Part shown: positions 12,955 through 29,934 of the stretch, piece after piece | How the letters are laid out: every line of letters starts with the position of its first letter | Numbering within the stretch: position 1 is the stretch's first letter | Assembly (NCBI GenBank): GCA_963691815.1 | Contig: OY829659.1 | Coordinates: 7,604,015 to 7,668,014, forward strand | Reading direction: 5' to 3' | Length of the DNA stretch: 64,000 nucleotides | Source: Echiichthys vipera | Taxonomy: Eukaryota > Chordata > Actinopteri > Perciformes > Trachinidae | Notes under the pieces: model-generated | Seen by the model: the letters and a program-made list of their open reading frames with translations, nothing else | What the model was told of the DNA's origin: nothing | Databases searched by the model: none | Position numbers and translations under genes: made by a program

Positions 12955-14885
12955 CTGCAGAGAGAACAAGGACAGGAGAAGACAGAGTTTTTAGTTAGCT
13001 CTGTTTAGTGTTGTGCTCTTTTCTCGTTTTCTGAATGAGTGTTTTGGGGATCAGTAAGCACGAACTGCTAGGCTAATATTTCTACTTCTCTTAACATCAC
13101 TCCTTATACTATTGCTGACAATGGTACTGTTCATTCTACACTCTTTTTTGCATTTCGTTTAAATTGACTTAAATTTTCGAGGACACTTAAGAGAGCCAGG
13201 GATCTAACCACAAACTCAAACATCCACCTGAGCAGGCCTACACCCACCTCTTCTATTCCGTCTCATACTGCTCATTATGATGCTACAATTCATTTGCTTA
13301 GCAATGTTTCTATGAACTACCGTTAAGGATGTGATAGTTGTGTTCATTTATTTCTATTTAGGAGTGAAGTGACGTTCATATTTTGCCACAATTAAGATTA
13401 ATTAAGAAGCCACTATTTGACTTTCCAATCATTGCCTTTTGGTAGTACCAACACCCTCACCAACACCACTAACACTATCCTACTTGCTTTTGTTTTTGAA
13501 GATAGAGAGAGAGAGAAATTCAACTAGAAAAGTGTGAAGTAGCAGCCTTATACATGATACACCACCCTCTTCCTCTTATCTGGCCGTTATTATTTTCCAT
13601 ATCTTCTTTATTAAACCCAGTCCCCCACCTGGCTTGAGAGCATATGAAGAAACATTAGATTCTGTTGATTATAATCTAAGTGCACTCAAATGGTGTATCA
13701 GATTACAACAGATTATGTTTCCAGATATACTACAGCAAACCTGTCACTCATATACAAACTCACACATACAAAGCTTACAAAGATATTGATATTAACCTAC
13801 AAATACATTGTGTTTTTTCACGCTACTATATATAGGACTAGCAAATAAACCTTATTAACATATTACTGAAATGATTAATATTTTTCCTTTAACTGACTTA
13901 ACTCCTTTTTCAGTGTGCATTAAACCAGAGGGTTAACTGACCAATCAGCTCAAAGTCCAGTTCAGAAGAAGAAAATGGTTTGATGCTCAGACTGTTATTA
14001 ATAAGGACAAACATATCAGTGGGATTCTGCCATGAGAAAGAAAATAACCTGCATTGATTATTACTAAATTGTCACACTGAAGGCATTTTTTATCATTTTT
14101 TACCATTTGTTTTTTTCATTTTCAGGTCATTATTGTTCAGCTATAATTACTGCCTTGTCTACTCAGTGCAGTTTGTAGAATCATACTTACAAACACACAC
14201 TTAAAGCATGATAAATAACTTCACCTGCCGTGGCCTTGTTTGCCCCCTTGCCCTCTACAGTGCAGCTAATCCGCAGACACACCAGAGATCCCTCTATGCA
14301 TTCTCCATGAGTGGAGGTACGCGTTTCTGAGTGCAGGCAGCCTAACTGCCCCCTCTGAGACCCGCCTAAACATGGGAGCCTGAGCCTGTCAATTACCCCC
14401 AAGAGTCAGTACACCAAAGCATGTCGGATGCTGCTAACACACACATGCAAACACCCATTCTTGCATGTTGGCAGAGGAGCAGTGGCATCATGGATATGTA
14501 TGACACATGCATACACACAATCACACACCCAGACAGCTGTGATTTCCCCAGGTAGCTGCTCTAAGCCTGTAGAGGGAGGATTTGTCGGAGGCATTGTTTA
14601 ACACAGATGTCAAAATGAGAGCGTGGCCGCATGGTGGGATGGCGGGAGGGGGGGTGAGGTGGATTTTTGACAGAGATGTTCATTTCACTCCGCTTTGATT
14701 GACAAGGAGACAAGACCTCAGTTTAACCCTCCATGTTTGACAGAACGTCTCTTGAATGATCAAGTGGTAACACAACTCAATTTAAGCAGCTGTTCGTGTG
14801 TGAGAGGTTTCATGGGGTCAAAGGGGGTTTTGCATTTGAATTTGCCACAAATGTTTGTGTCCTGCTGGTTTGGCAGGCTGGGATT
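12955..14885. other. Intergenic DNA, no gene seen
   Basis: Short frames only. The 14187-14594 stretch is richer in GC and in TG/CA dinucleotides, but its frames show no domain. Confidence 0.4.
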
Positions 14886-15245
14886 TTGATCGCAACATCA
14901 GTCGTTTGATCAGTCCACCACTTCGATCCAGACAGAAATATCTCAATAACTACAGGACAGATTGCCGTGAACATTTGTGGATATTTGTAATTTTTGTGAT
15001 TTTCATCTACCACAACCACCAGCAGGTCAAAATTTTAATTTGTCTGTTACTTCGGTTTATGACAACATTCCTGCAAACGACATTCCCATAATACCTTGTG
15101 TTTTGGGCCAATTAACAAATATTAGCATGCTAACAGGTTAAACTAAGATTGTAAACTTTGGAAACATTACATGCCAAACAGCAGCATATTAGCATTGTCA
15201 TAGTGATGTTAGCATGCTGAGGTTATTAAGCTTAAGGCATCACTG
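14886..15245 (+). repeat. Teleost interspersed repeat, plus-orientation copy
   Basis: It contains GATCCAGACAGAAATATCTC, AATAACTACAGGACAGATTG, CCACCAGCAGGTCAAAATTT, then TTAGCATGCTAACAGG and GTTAGCATGCTGAGG. This block order is typical of a very abundant teleost repeat. A minus-orientation copy is at 37660-37885 and the AGCATGCTAAC part recurs at 3425-3690. It is too decayed to classify by eye. Confidence 0.65.
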
Positions 15246-17079
15246 TGTCAAAGGAAAACCTCACAAATCGCTGTAGGAGGAGCCAGGAATCAAACCAGGA
15301 ACCTACAGATCACCAGATGACGGATCTACCTCCTGCGCTATGCTGCCAAACTGTTCTTTTGGATCAGTTATAATTCAAAATGTGACAAAAAAAATCTCAA
15401 ATTTGCACTCCAGGGCTGACAGCTTCATGAGAGATTTAAGTTTTGAAAACATTAAAAACATTTATACATCTTAACTTAACTTTAACAAATATTCCAAAAG
15501 CTTTTATATCGGGAAAGTTTCTTTCACACACCGACAAATATGCAGTCTTTTATGTTCTATTCTGCTACTCTGGTGTTTAGAATAAAACAGTAAATCAAAA
15601 ACAAAAGTTCCCACATACAAAAGAAGGGAGTTTGCTGGATTTGTCTTTGTGACTTTGTTAAACAGGTAGACACTGCCTGAGGGAAACTTTTTGACCCGTT
15701 ACGTAGGCCTGAAGCGCTGCTATGAGGAACTCCTTAATAAACTCCTCTGACTGTCTGGAGCGCGGGACGCATGAGAAATGTCAAAAAGAACAGAAAACCT
15801 AGAGATGTAATCTTCTCTCCTGAGCCTATCTGCAGCTTTTTGGTAACACTTGCAAACAAATGGTGCATGGTAGAAAAAAACTCAGCCCTCGGGAGGAGAA
15901 GACAACCCAGACAATGATTGGCAGCAGCTTAACACAGCACCTGTCTGACAAAGACAGATAGACAACACACACAAACATGCAAACAAACACCAGAACCTGT
16001 CCTTTTCTATTCCTTCACAAATGAGGCAGAAAGGGAACAAGTCTTTAACTCACTGCTGCCCATCCAAATTGGTGTGAAAGGAGAAAAGGCAAGAAAGCAG
16101 CATAACAGCATAACAAAATGGGTGTGGGAAATTATGCAGAGGCAAACGGTAAGCATTGCTGGAGGAGGAGAAGAAGATGCGGTGACATCATACTTAAAGC
16201 CCAGAGATGGGGCTTGTTAGCAGGAAGCTCTATTAGGTTCGCCTCCTGCCTTCTCCACCGTTCTCCTTTGTCCTCCTCACCTCTCCCGCCAGGCCTAAAT
16301 TGGTCTCCAGAACTCCACCTGACTCCCCTCCCAGCCTGCAGTGCTCATGTATATGCATCTCAAATCCCCTCTGGACACGGGCAGATAGGCAGGCCAGGCG
16401 TAGCGCTGGGTTTACCTAACAAAAGCAATTTGGTACGATACACCGTTTGGGTCAAGTACCCCACATGTTCCCCCTCAATTGTTTTAATCAGCCCAAGTAT
16501 AGCAGGAAAGAGAGGGCTTCGAGGCACCTAAAGGCACCTTTCCTCCTGGCCATTATCCTCCGTTGGGTGAATTGGGGAGGTGGTTGTTAAGAGAGACGGA
16601 CGTGACAGCCTTGTAGACGAGTCAATTAAAGGAGACTGGAACTTTTTAAGGGTGAGAGATGCATATAGACATATATGTTTTCAGGGAAATTAAAGGACAA
16701 GTTTGACACCAGAGACATGGAAGTGAATGTCAAGAGGGAAAAACACACTTGTTAAATGGAGACCTTGACATTAAGTTATTGGAGTTGTTAGAGTTCTCTG
16801 GACCAGACAAATGATCAGACTGTGGAGTAAAGTTCACATTTTGGTTCCTTTGAAGAGGCACTTCTTTTGGTAACAGGGAGAGTAAGGCTGGATTTACTCT
16901 CCATGCAACCTATAGTCACCAGAAAAGAAATGTTGACGTATGTACGTATATGCAAACCACAAATATGTTGGAACATATTTAACGCATTTAACTCCAATCT
17001 AAAACTATCTGTGTCAATATAAGACGCTCAGTGCCCTGGAAGTCAAGGGAGGTACAATAAGCCCCAAACTTTGGATAGG
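15246..17079. other. Intergenic DNA with a GC-richer block at 16100-16620
   Basis: A plus frame of 137 codons (16118-16531) lies over the GC-richer block. It is rich in Ser, Pro and Leu, has no domain, and is probably not coding. TCAATTAAAGGAGA near 16621 and the raised GC could mark a conserved non-coding element. Confidence 0.3.
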
Positions 17080-17545
17080 GAGGAGGTTGAGTGGATGGTT
17101 GGGTCATACACACCTGACTTTCACCTTCACCCAGGAGGCTGCGGTTCATGTCCCATGTGAAAGTGAAGGTTTCAAAGTGAAAGTTATGTTACAAATGTAC
17201 TTATTTTAACCCAAACCACATTCTTTTCCTAAACCTAATCAAGGTTATTTTGTTTGAATTCACAATGTTGACCATATGTTTAAAAGTGCGACCGCGGAGC
17301 ACCATCCAGTGCGTCATAAAGTGACGCCAAGGGGCCCTAACAAAGCTTTGGTATGTCACAAGTAGGGAATGACCACGAGTTGCAGCTGTACAGAAACGTT
17401 GAATTAAGCTTTTCTGTGGTTTTTAGAAACATACAATGACAACGTTTCATTCTGGTGAGTGGGTTGTCCATGAACTGCAACCACTGCTTTATTCCTGTTA
17501 TGTTGCAACCTGTTTGGGCTGGACCTGCTCTGTCATCATGCAAGG
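17080..17545 (+). repeat. Interspersed repeat family A, copy 1 (plus)
   Basis: Shares ordered blocks with 56287-56690: GTTGGATGGTTGGGTCATAC-like start, CCCATGTGAAAGTGAA, TATTTTAACCCAAACCACAT with CCTAAACCTAATCAAG, a CACCATCCAGTG-type block, AAGTAGGGAATGA and GTTGCAGC. Shorter pieces occur at 52725-52850, 59435-59600 and 63385-63560. No coding capacity; probably a non-autonomous transposon. Confidence 0.7.
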
Positions 17546-21444
<3,899 letters not shown>

Positions 21445-24400
21445 TGAATTGTGCATCAAAGTGCACTGAATACAGTTTTTATTCCCATGAAATAGAAACT
21501 TTAAATTCCTGATAAACTCACTTCCTCAAAGATGAGCTCATGCTTCAGCTTGAACAGTCTCCTTTCTGCTCCTCCCATCAAACTCATCAGCCTTCCTCTG
21601 TCCAACTGATACCTTATTGGCATAAACGTTCAGCACGTTATGTCCTGCCCCAACATTTCCCCACTCTTCTCCACTCATTTGTCAAATTTACATAGTACAG
21701 GTGGAGCATGGCAGACCTACAGAACCGAACTTCAGCTTAACCTGACAGACTTCCCACTACTTCTAAGAAACTTTTATTTCCAGCAAAAATGTGCAATCCC
21801 CTCATGCACCAGCGAACTGATAGAAGATCATTTACAGTGAATGGACATGTCATAATAAGTCATTTGGGCGTGTTGCTATTTCCACTGCTTCATTAAAACA
21901 TAAAATTTCATAAGTTAAGAGCTGTGAATAATGTGCACACAGCATGTTCTGCATATTTGATACATCCAATCCTTTATATTGAATATCAATGTATTTCTCT
22001 TAGTGTATGTTTTTGACTATTCTGTGTGAACTTTACTCTTTTCATGTCAACGCAACATTTCTGTGGACATTTAATCATCACGGCTATCTTCCATGCATGT
22101 GGTTGTGTGCGTGTTATTCCACAACTGTGATGGACAAGTCCCCCTGCAGGGCTCTTTGTCATGTTGAGAAAGGAAACACAGGCAGTGAGAGAGGGAGACA
22201 GTGAAGAGGACTGGAGGGAAAACGATAATTACACCGTCCTTCACCTCCTCCACTTAACCTTGACAAGATATGGATCGAAATCATTCCTGTCGCTCTACAG
22301 GAAGCATTTCCGGAGGTAATGATGCTTAAAACTAAATTATTACAGGGGACTTATCTATCGTTCGAAAGGAATGCTAATACCGGCCATGATAGTGTCTTAA
22401 AGTCAGTTTACCCACTTGCTTTCTTCCCTACACTGTAAAACAGAATACTTGCATCCATCTTTCATCGTTAAATTATGTAGATGCATATATATTTTACTAA
22501 TCTAGGGTCAACTTAGAACTTTGACTTGCTCAATTATTAAATGGAGAAAACGGTCCGCTGTTTCCAATGTCAGAAACAAAATGAGGCTAAGTTTTTAAGC
22601 GAAAATGCATGAGAAGTCCATAAAGTGCTCCAAATACTAGAAAATTTAACATCTACAATTCCATAACAACTCAAACACCAATACGCTGATCAAGTGTATT
22701 ATGTGATATGATTACAAGCTTTCTCAATAGCTGTTTCAAAGGTCTAAAATGTACTTTGAATCTGTCATAAGTCAAGTTTAGTTGATTTAACTGACATCTT
22801 TAAGTTGGCGAGGAAACTAGAAGAAGTGAAAATGTCCACGTAACTCGGTAAATATCGTCCAAGCGGCTATGACATGACCGCAGCAAACAGTTTAAAACCA
22901 TTCAAATCACTGGCATAACAGTTTTGACTTTAGAGGCCTTTCAGCGCCAATTTCATTTGTCAGTGTTTAACAATAGCACACCCACCTTAATGGTGCCAAA
23001 TCTTTACGCAAAGCTTTCCCAATCCAGCCAGTCCTCATTACCCTCTTCTGACTTGTCCAGGCTATCATCATCCCTCATTACATCCTCGCAGCGTGTACAT
23101 TTACCACGTGCAGCTCACCGAAGGGATATAGATTCATAAAACATTCACCAGCATGCTACATTTACACCCACTTTCCTACTTTAAACACAATGAGGGTGTT
23201 AAATATCCCTATGAATCTTTCAGAGTGGAAATTATGCAGGCTGCCTGTGGGGCAGATTCCTTCAATTGGGTTGGAGCCACTTTTGTATTGACTTGTCAAG
23301 GGCGAGAAAACAAGATGGCTGACTGAGGTATACCACAAGCAAGAGTCATTAATAGAGGTCATAAATCTTTGATGTTTAACGAGAGCAAATGAAGGAACTG
23401 AACCTCAGGCTATACCACAGAAGAGAAGAGAATAAAACAGACAATTGGGACACATCAGAGTGTCCTGGTACATACTGTAGCTCCTAGCTTTTCCTCGACT
23501 TTCAACTCTTGAGCTTCAGGAGGCAATACTGAGTCTGTTTGGCAACTGCAAGTGTATTTAAGAAGTCCTTCATCCCAAGTGCCATCACTATTCTTAACTC
23601 AACAAAGTGACTGATGAGATTTAAACCACAGTCATTGATATGAACCGCTCTCAATGTGTAATATGACTTTATCAAAGTGTTTGTTTTACTAAGTGCTAGT
23701 CTGCTCATACGTTGTTTCTTGGGCTTGGTGCGCCAAAGAGACATTTCCAACCTGGTGGAAAACAAAGATATATCCTGTTTTATTCTGTTCTACAAATTTG
23801 TTCTGAGAATCTTTGTTTTCGTACTTGCAGCCAGAAACGGTGGAGGGTCATTAAAGATAATTTACCCTGACTTTACGCCATGATACTTTATCCGGCATTC
23901 TGTACACTCGAGGAGAATCTGAAAAGCTTTGGCGAGATCATACAGCCAATATTTTTGTTATATCAATATCCCAAGATTGATTCAGAAAGCACATTTTAAT
24001 CTCCCCCTGAGTCACCTCTGGGCCTCAGCCCAGATTTTGAGAAATGCTGCATTACTCCACAGTGAATTTACAAACTATTAAGGCCATCTTTCCAATATTG
24101 AGTTGCAGCTTCTTCACAGGCCCCGTCCAAATCTTCTTAGGGCTTGAAAATCCTTTTGTAAACTACATTTTTTTGTCTCCTTCCCTTCAAGCTGGAAGTG
24201 GATTTAACAGGTGAAATCAATAGGAAATAAGGGCTTTCACCTGGATTCAGGGTCTTTTGATTTCATGAGAACAGCATGTTGTTTTTGTGCTCTCTGTGTG
24301 GATACAACAACTGTGCATTGTGTGTAGGTAAGGAGAGCTTTTTGGCCAGTGCAGAGTGTGTGAACAGTGCACTTTGTTTTGACTAGCGCCGTGAGAGAAT

Positions 24401-24550
24401 TGTTGCTCTGTCAGTGAGGCAGTTCATGTGTGTTGATGGAGGCAGGTTAAGAGTGTCAGTGCTGCATCTCGCTGATGCCCTGCCTTAACTGTTATTACTA
24501 CAGCCTTTTCAAATGCTCCTGTGACACTTTGACATTCCAATTGTGTCGGG
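21445..24550. other. Intergenic DNA, no gene seen
   Basis: Only short frames. The stretch at 22924-23139 gives a Ser/Leu-rich 71-codon frame without a domain. Confidence 0.4.
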
Positions 24551-24551
24551 A

Positions 24552-24561
24552 CGAGAGAGAG

Positions 24562-24623
<62 letters not shown>

Positions 24624-24630
24624 TGTGTGT
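24552..24630. repeat. (GA)n microsatellite passing into (GT)5
   Basis: GA units with two AAGA interruptions near the left edge, then GTGTGTGTGT. Both strands give only low-complexity frames. Confidence 0.96.
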
Positions 24631-25357
24631 AAGCATGTGCGTCTGTGTGTGCTTTCTGGGTCCATTTCTCTTTGTATGCACATGCCTACGTACCTGCATA
24701 ATTGTGGTGTGTCGTCGTGTGTGTGTGTGACCTTTCCTTGTCAGTGTGACTTTGTGACAAACAGGCGAAAAATTTGACCCGAGGCTGTGATGTCACCAAG
24801 CGAAGCCTCTATTGTTTTCGTGTAACTGGGATTTACCTGCCTTTCGAAGGCACTGAACTCATACTAAAGAGTTTGGGAAGTTATTACTGACATGAGTTGT
24901 GTTGTTGTTGTTGGACTCCAGATGAGCTATCCTGAGTTAACAGGATTTATCTGATGCTGCTGCCACTTTAATGAAATTTAGCTTATTCTTTATGAGCCTC
25001 GTCAGTTAATGTTAGTAAAGCAAAGCCATCTTGTGACCAACCTGTCAGGCCAAGCTGGGAGAATCAGAATGAGTAACACCGCATCGGTGTTGATCTTTAA
25101 TAAATCCACTCTTGAGTCGACTTACTTTCTATAAGCTCGGAAGTGTGTAGCCACACGAGCAGCCTTGTGAGGTTGTTATACTCATCATACACCTGAAAAC
25201 ACAATGCATTGGGGTTGCTTGGATGAAAAATGGGGCGACAACTTCACATTATTACCATTAGTGGGGCAGAAAAATGTAAAATTCGAAAATTGTCTGAATT
25301 ATGCTATGAATTACTTATGATTTTCAAACTATTATTATTTTTGTAAATCATTATTTT
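24631..25357. other. Intergenic DNA, no gene seen
   Basis: TG-rich at the left edge; otherwise AT-rich with a few short GTT repeats near 24900. Confidence 0.4.
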
Positions 25358-25528
25358 TTGGGCCTTTTTGTGCTTTTATTTGGACAGTACGGATGGAGGA
25401 TTGATCGGAAAGAGGGGGGTGACACGCAGCAAAGGGTCGCAGGTCGGACTCCAACGCTAGCCACTGCAGTGAGGACCTTTAGCCTCTGTATATGGAGCGC
25501 CTGCTCTCATTTATCCTGCGGGCGCCCA
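25358..25528 (-). mobile_element. tRNA-derived SINE, minus strand, decayed
   Basis: Its reverse complement matches the plus-strand copy at 31960-32130: CCAACCTG/CGACCTGCGACCC, then CCTTTGCTGCGTGTC, then a C/T-rich block and the TTTTATT-type end. Residual B box on the minus strand at 25456-25446 (GTTGGAGTCC, consensus GGTTCGANTCC). A GGGCGCCC edge is seen at 25521-25528. The pol III promoter looks dead. Confidence 0.75.
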
Positions 25529-27803
25529 ATGTTTTTTCCGTTTTAAAGGTAATTTTGCAAGTCAAGAATGCTACACTAGGACGTAAAACTGTTATAGTAT
25601 GTAAGTATAAGGCTGTGAAAATACGCAATTAGACTTTTCACTCCAAAGTCCCCCGAGTGAGGGTTCACTCAAGCCACGGTGTCTGTGTGTATTTCACCTA
25701 GACCTAACATTATTCACACTAACAACTTGCTCGTTCTTTCGCGATCGATAAAAAGAGTTAATAACACACGGATAATGTAACGTGTGTTTTCGAAAAAAGA
25801 TAATTTGCTCATAAGCTGAGCAAGCAAAGATGACGTATATTGTGCAAAATGAAAGATGTAGTTCACTGAGCAGCTTCACACAAAATTAAGTGGTACTTTG
25901 ACAAACCCACAACATAGTGTGACTTCATTGACATGCAGAATTATCTTTTAAATGGACAAACATCATGTATGTATTCAACTGGGATCAAAAAATAATTAGT
26001 CCCTCCCTGTTCAATACAATGCACATTTTTCCCTGAATAAGTGAGTGACTTCTCGGCTCTATTGACTGATGTATTAAGTATGAAGTATGTACTAAAAACT
26101 CTTGCTTTGGAACAGAGCCTTATCCAACAGTATGTTTTGTGGTTCTCTTCATATAGATAAGGATGGTAAATATTTCTGTTTCCCATGAACCGGAGGTCAT
26201 GGCAGGTTAAATGTCAGCGGCTCTACAGAAAAGGCGAGTTGAAGGGCAGGTCAATTAGTTCACCAATGGCTTTAATCACATCAGGACAAAGAGGGCGGAC
26301 CAGTGTCGGCATTCTTGTGAAGGTATTGTGGATTTTACTCCAAAAAAGTAGATAAATGACACTAGAGGAGCGTACGGGTTGATATCTTTAACGTATGCTG
26401 CTGTGCCGGTAAATTTAGTAGGTTATTTTTGTATGCGAAAAATGAATCATCCTTTCTTTTTGTTAAAACCACAAAGGTTTCAGCAAACCCCAAGAACATT
26501 TTTTAATTTTTTAGAAAGAAAGATGATAAAAAAGCTTATCGGGACGAGTTTATGATGTGGATCCAGAGCGAGCGCTTACAAAAACAGTGGGTGTGGGTGT
26601 TTTCAGAAACATCATATACAAAACTTCGTTGACATTCTGTCTGCATCACATGTGCTATAACCAGGGATGTGGTTGAACTTGCTCATTAAACCCTTTTACC
26701 GGCCAAATTCAAGTGTAAACTAAAGTAGCATCGTTAGCAGGAAACCAGTTGGATGTTATATCGAGATACGGTTTGTTGAGGACAACGAGGAAGCACATAC
26801 AGTCAATTCTTTGACATCAGTGCTAGTGATCATCATCCTGTTGCAAACTATATGTGGGAAAACACTGAACACCATGATGAGCAAGTACTACAGAGTAATA
26901 CTGGCATCACTGCTGCACAGTATGAAGATTCAGCAGAACATCATTATTTTAATGGCATTGCGTGATTAAAACTGATTTTAAACTTTTATGGCTAAACACT
27001 AATTATTCTTTAAGCTGTTGAAATCTACACAAACAACCCTAATCAAAACGTTGTTTCATCTAACGATAGATCTTAAAAAATCCATAGTCTAATTACAAAC
27101 TAAAAAGCAAATCAGTGTTGGTACAGTTGCAGTTGGGAAACGGTGTTAATGTATCATCTCAGACACTTCTAAGGGTGGGCTATATTTATTATATTGACAT
27201 AATACCCTATCATCAATTCCCTTTGTACTGGCGGATTGTGGAGGCTCATGGGATTACAACAGGCAGTCAGCGAGGCACATTTACAGGTATAAGCTCTGGC
27301 TTTTGTCTGCACTTTGTGTGTGTAGCCTGTGTGAAGGCTGCTAAGACAGTGAAGCTATGTGTTTGCTGCTGCTGCTTTTTCACACACAACCAGGACTTCA
27401 AGCTGAGCAATGAAGAAAAAACAAAATGTCCCCAAAGGGAGTTACAAGGGTTCTAAAAAAAAAAAGGGGCACGGATGTAAACTCTCTCTTCCGCAACACA
27501 CTGTGCCTCCGTCCTGTGGCAAATTGACGGCCCCCGTTTCTTGAGACAAATACAAAGATGCGGCATCACCAGGTTTGGAAACAAATCTCCACATAGGTTC
27601 ATAAACAGAGGTCAAATCTCGAGCAGCGGAGAGACCGGATTACGTCTGCGTTGCACCAAATCCCCACTTTAACCCCCACATCTCCTCCTCTCCTGTATCT
27701 GCTTCCACCTCACTCACACGTGCTGACCAGGTTGGCTCCTAACGGACTAATGAGGGCCACTTAGGTGTCAGCATTAGGCTTAGGTAGCAGAGTGACAGTC
27801 TGA
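25529..27803. other. Intergenic DNA, no gene seen
   Basis: Short frames only; a 113-codon plus frame at 27115-27456 is Cys/Val-rich over TGC-repeat DNA and has no domain. Confidence 0.4.
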
Positions 27804-27831
27804 GGACTTACAGTAAGTCCACTGTAAGTCC
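27804..27831. other. Perfect 11-bp inverted repeat (hairpin)
   Basis: GGACTTACAGT, six-base loop AAGTCC, ACTGTAAGTCC. The loop itself repeats part of the stem. It stands directly before a 170-base pyrimidine-rich tract. Confidence 0.7.
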
Positions 27832-28001
27832 TTGTTCTTTCGCTGTCTCTTTCTGTCTTTCTATCTCTTTCTACTTTGCTTTTTTTCTCATTTTTCCAAT
27901 GGTTCTTCGCCATCTCCTTCTCTTTCTGTCTTGATGGTGTTTCACATATTCTTTCTTTGAAATCTTTCTTTCCCCTCCATATCTTTTCCCTCTTTCTCCA
28001 G
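27832..28001 (+). other. Pyrimidine-rich tract ending in an acceptor-like CAG
   Basis: The strand is largely C and T (TCTTTCTGTCTTTCTATCTC and similar) and ends CCCTCTTTCTCCAG. It resembles an extended polypyrimidine tract with a 3' splice site at 28001. Confidence 0.35.
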
Positions 28002-28071
28002 TCGGAGCTTACGAAGGGCTCATATGGGGTCTGTGTGCGATGACTTCAGCGGCCATGTCTGAATAATTCAG
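28002..28071 (+). other. Weak candidate terminal exon
   Basis: It follows the acceptor-like tract. One frame reads GAYEGLIWGLCAMTSAAMSE and stops; another contains MGSVCDDFSG, like the WGxVCDD core of scavenger-receptor Cys-rich domains, and then stops. Each is very short, so chance is likely. Confidence 0.12.
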
Positions 28072-28512
28072 GTGGGACTTCGCCTTAAAATGCTGTCAAA
28101 ACAATGGTATCGCTGTCACACCTCTATCCCCCCTGGATTTACTCCACAATCATCCTGTCACAACACTTCTGAATTTGTTCATAAATGAGACGCAGGAGAA
28201 GGAAGTTTACCTTGTAGAATGATTACATACGGACAAAAGCAAAAGAAAAGCACATTTAACTTGTGCTGTTTACATTGGTAAAAAGATAAATAAAGTAAAG
28301 ATCTATTACAAGTAAAAGTCTGACATTCATGCAAAATGTACTTCAATCAAAAGTAGTCGTGATAATATAATTGTGGCATTTTAATTTTATCATGTTATTA
28401 TCATGTTGAATCATTATTGCATTATCACACTGCACAAATTCATGAATCGCCGCATTAGCATTCATTAATGTTTCATTTGCTTTGTGTGTAAAATCTTAAT
28501 CTGAGGAAAAGA

Positions 28513-29109
28513 TGTGGAAAATAAGTATATTTACTCATGTACTGCACTGAAGTACTAATGTGAGGTAGCCTGCTTTACTTGAGTATTATCATTTTCTGTA
28601 CTTTATACTTCTACTCCACTTTAATTCAGAGCCAAATATTGTCCACTTTATTTGACTGAGGTCAATAATACAAAACTATATGTATTAGATGTATTTATAG
28701 ATTAAGATAAAACTTAATTGGTTCCTTGGGTAAATGCACAAACTACAAAGCAGTATATATAGTAGATCAAATTATAGTGATATATGAAATGTGTCATTCT
28801 GCATAATGAGAACCTTTACTGGTACTTCAAGTGTAGCAAGTTTGATGCTAATACTTTTGTACTTTTACTTTACTTGAAATTAAAAGAATGCAAGATTTTA
28901 GATGCATTTCTATAACGTAGTATTTCTGAAAAGAAACTATTGCTATTAAAATAAATGTAGTGGAGAAAAATTACAATATTTGCCTCTGAAATGTAGCGAG
29001 GTAAAAGTATAAAGTATATAAAAGTATAAAGTAACAAAAACTAAAATACTCTAGTACTTCAAGCGTGCACTTGTGTAAAATGCACTTTGTGTCTTTTCCA
29101 CCACTGGCT
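28513..29109. mobile_element. Foldback non-autonomous DNA element (TACTTTTACTT / GGTGGAAAGTA family)
   Basis: The left edge reads TGTGGAAAATAAGTATATTT followed by ACTCATGTACTGCACTGAAG; the right edge reads ACTTTGTGTCTTTTCCACCA. These are imperfect inverted copies of each other, so the whole 600 bp folds back. A one-ended plus copy is at 50822-50976. The CAGTGGTGGAAAGTA-type terminus is that of a very abundant teleost MITE, often placed with hAT elements. No transposase is present. Confidence 0.75.
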
Positions 29110-29934
29110 AAAAATGTATTCCCTTAACTGAATAATGAAATGCCGTTTCAATGACGTAATGAACTGAAATCTCAGGTGCTAATAGTGTCACATGTTGTTG
29201 AGTCCCATTTCTGTTCTAATTGCTGTTGTAGAGCAATCTGTAAAACGCCCAAGATGTGGCACAGGGTTATCAGCAGCAAATGTTGACATTCTCTCTAATC
29301 ACATGCAATTTTCTCTTTCAGAGAGAAGTCACACAGTCATGGTTCACAAAAGAACTGCGAGGTGAAACATCAAAGAAAGCGAGAAGTGACAGGGAAAGGC
29401 AGAGCTAATGATACGGGTGTATAATCACTTTTAATTATATGTGTGGTGGGGAAAAACCGTCTTGCACCAACCATCTCCTACAGTCCAAGAATTGCCAGTG
29501 TTGGCACAGGAAATCAAAGTAACCTCTTTACAAAGTTCAGGTTTGGCGAGCAGGTTTGATCTTTTCTTACTGGCGCATAAGTGCAGCGTGTTTGAATCCC
29601 AACGATTTTCTGACAAAGGTAATTTGAGCTGCTGTGGGACGGGAGACCTCTTTCTAATTTTTGTAAGACGTTTAGAAAACAAAGCAGGTTTTTTTCGCCC
29701 GCACACACGTCAACCTTCCAATATGATTACGCTTCCTCTCGTTTTATTTTGCTAACCTCACAGAACCTGTCACATGCACACATGTCTCCCACAGGCATGT
29801 GCTAAATACTTTAGCTTGTTTAAACCAAATAGCTCAGCAGAAATCCTGCAGAGGGGACACCAATTTGCTCTTTAGTCCAAACACCTGGCATCTAGACTGG
29901 ATAAACACAGTGTTTTCTCTGGTGACTGGATTTC
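29110..29934. other. Intergenic DNA, no gene seen
   Basis: Overlapping frames of about 90-104 codons lie on both strands at 29431-29755. They have no recognisable domain and overlap each other, so none is called. Confidence 0.35.

Noticed and set aside
16118..16531. 137-codon plus frame in GC-richer DNA
   Set aside because: Ser/Pro composition, no domain, no splice or start context; could be a conserved non-coding block.
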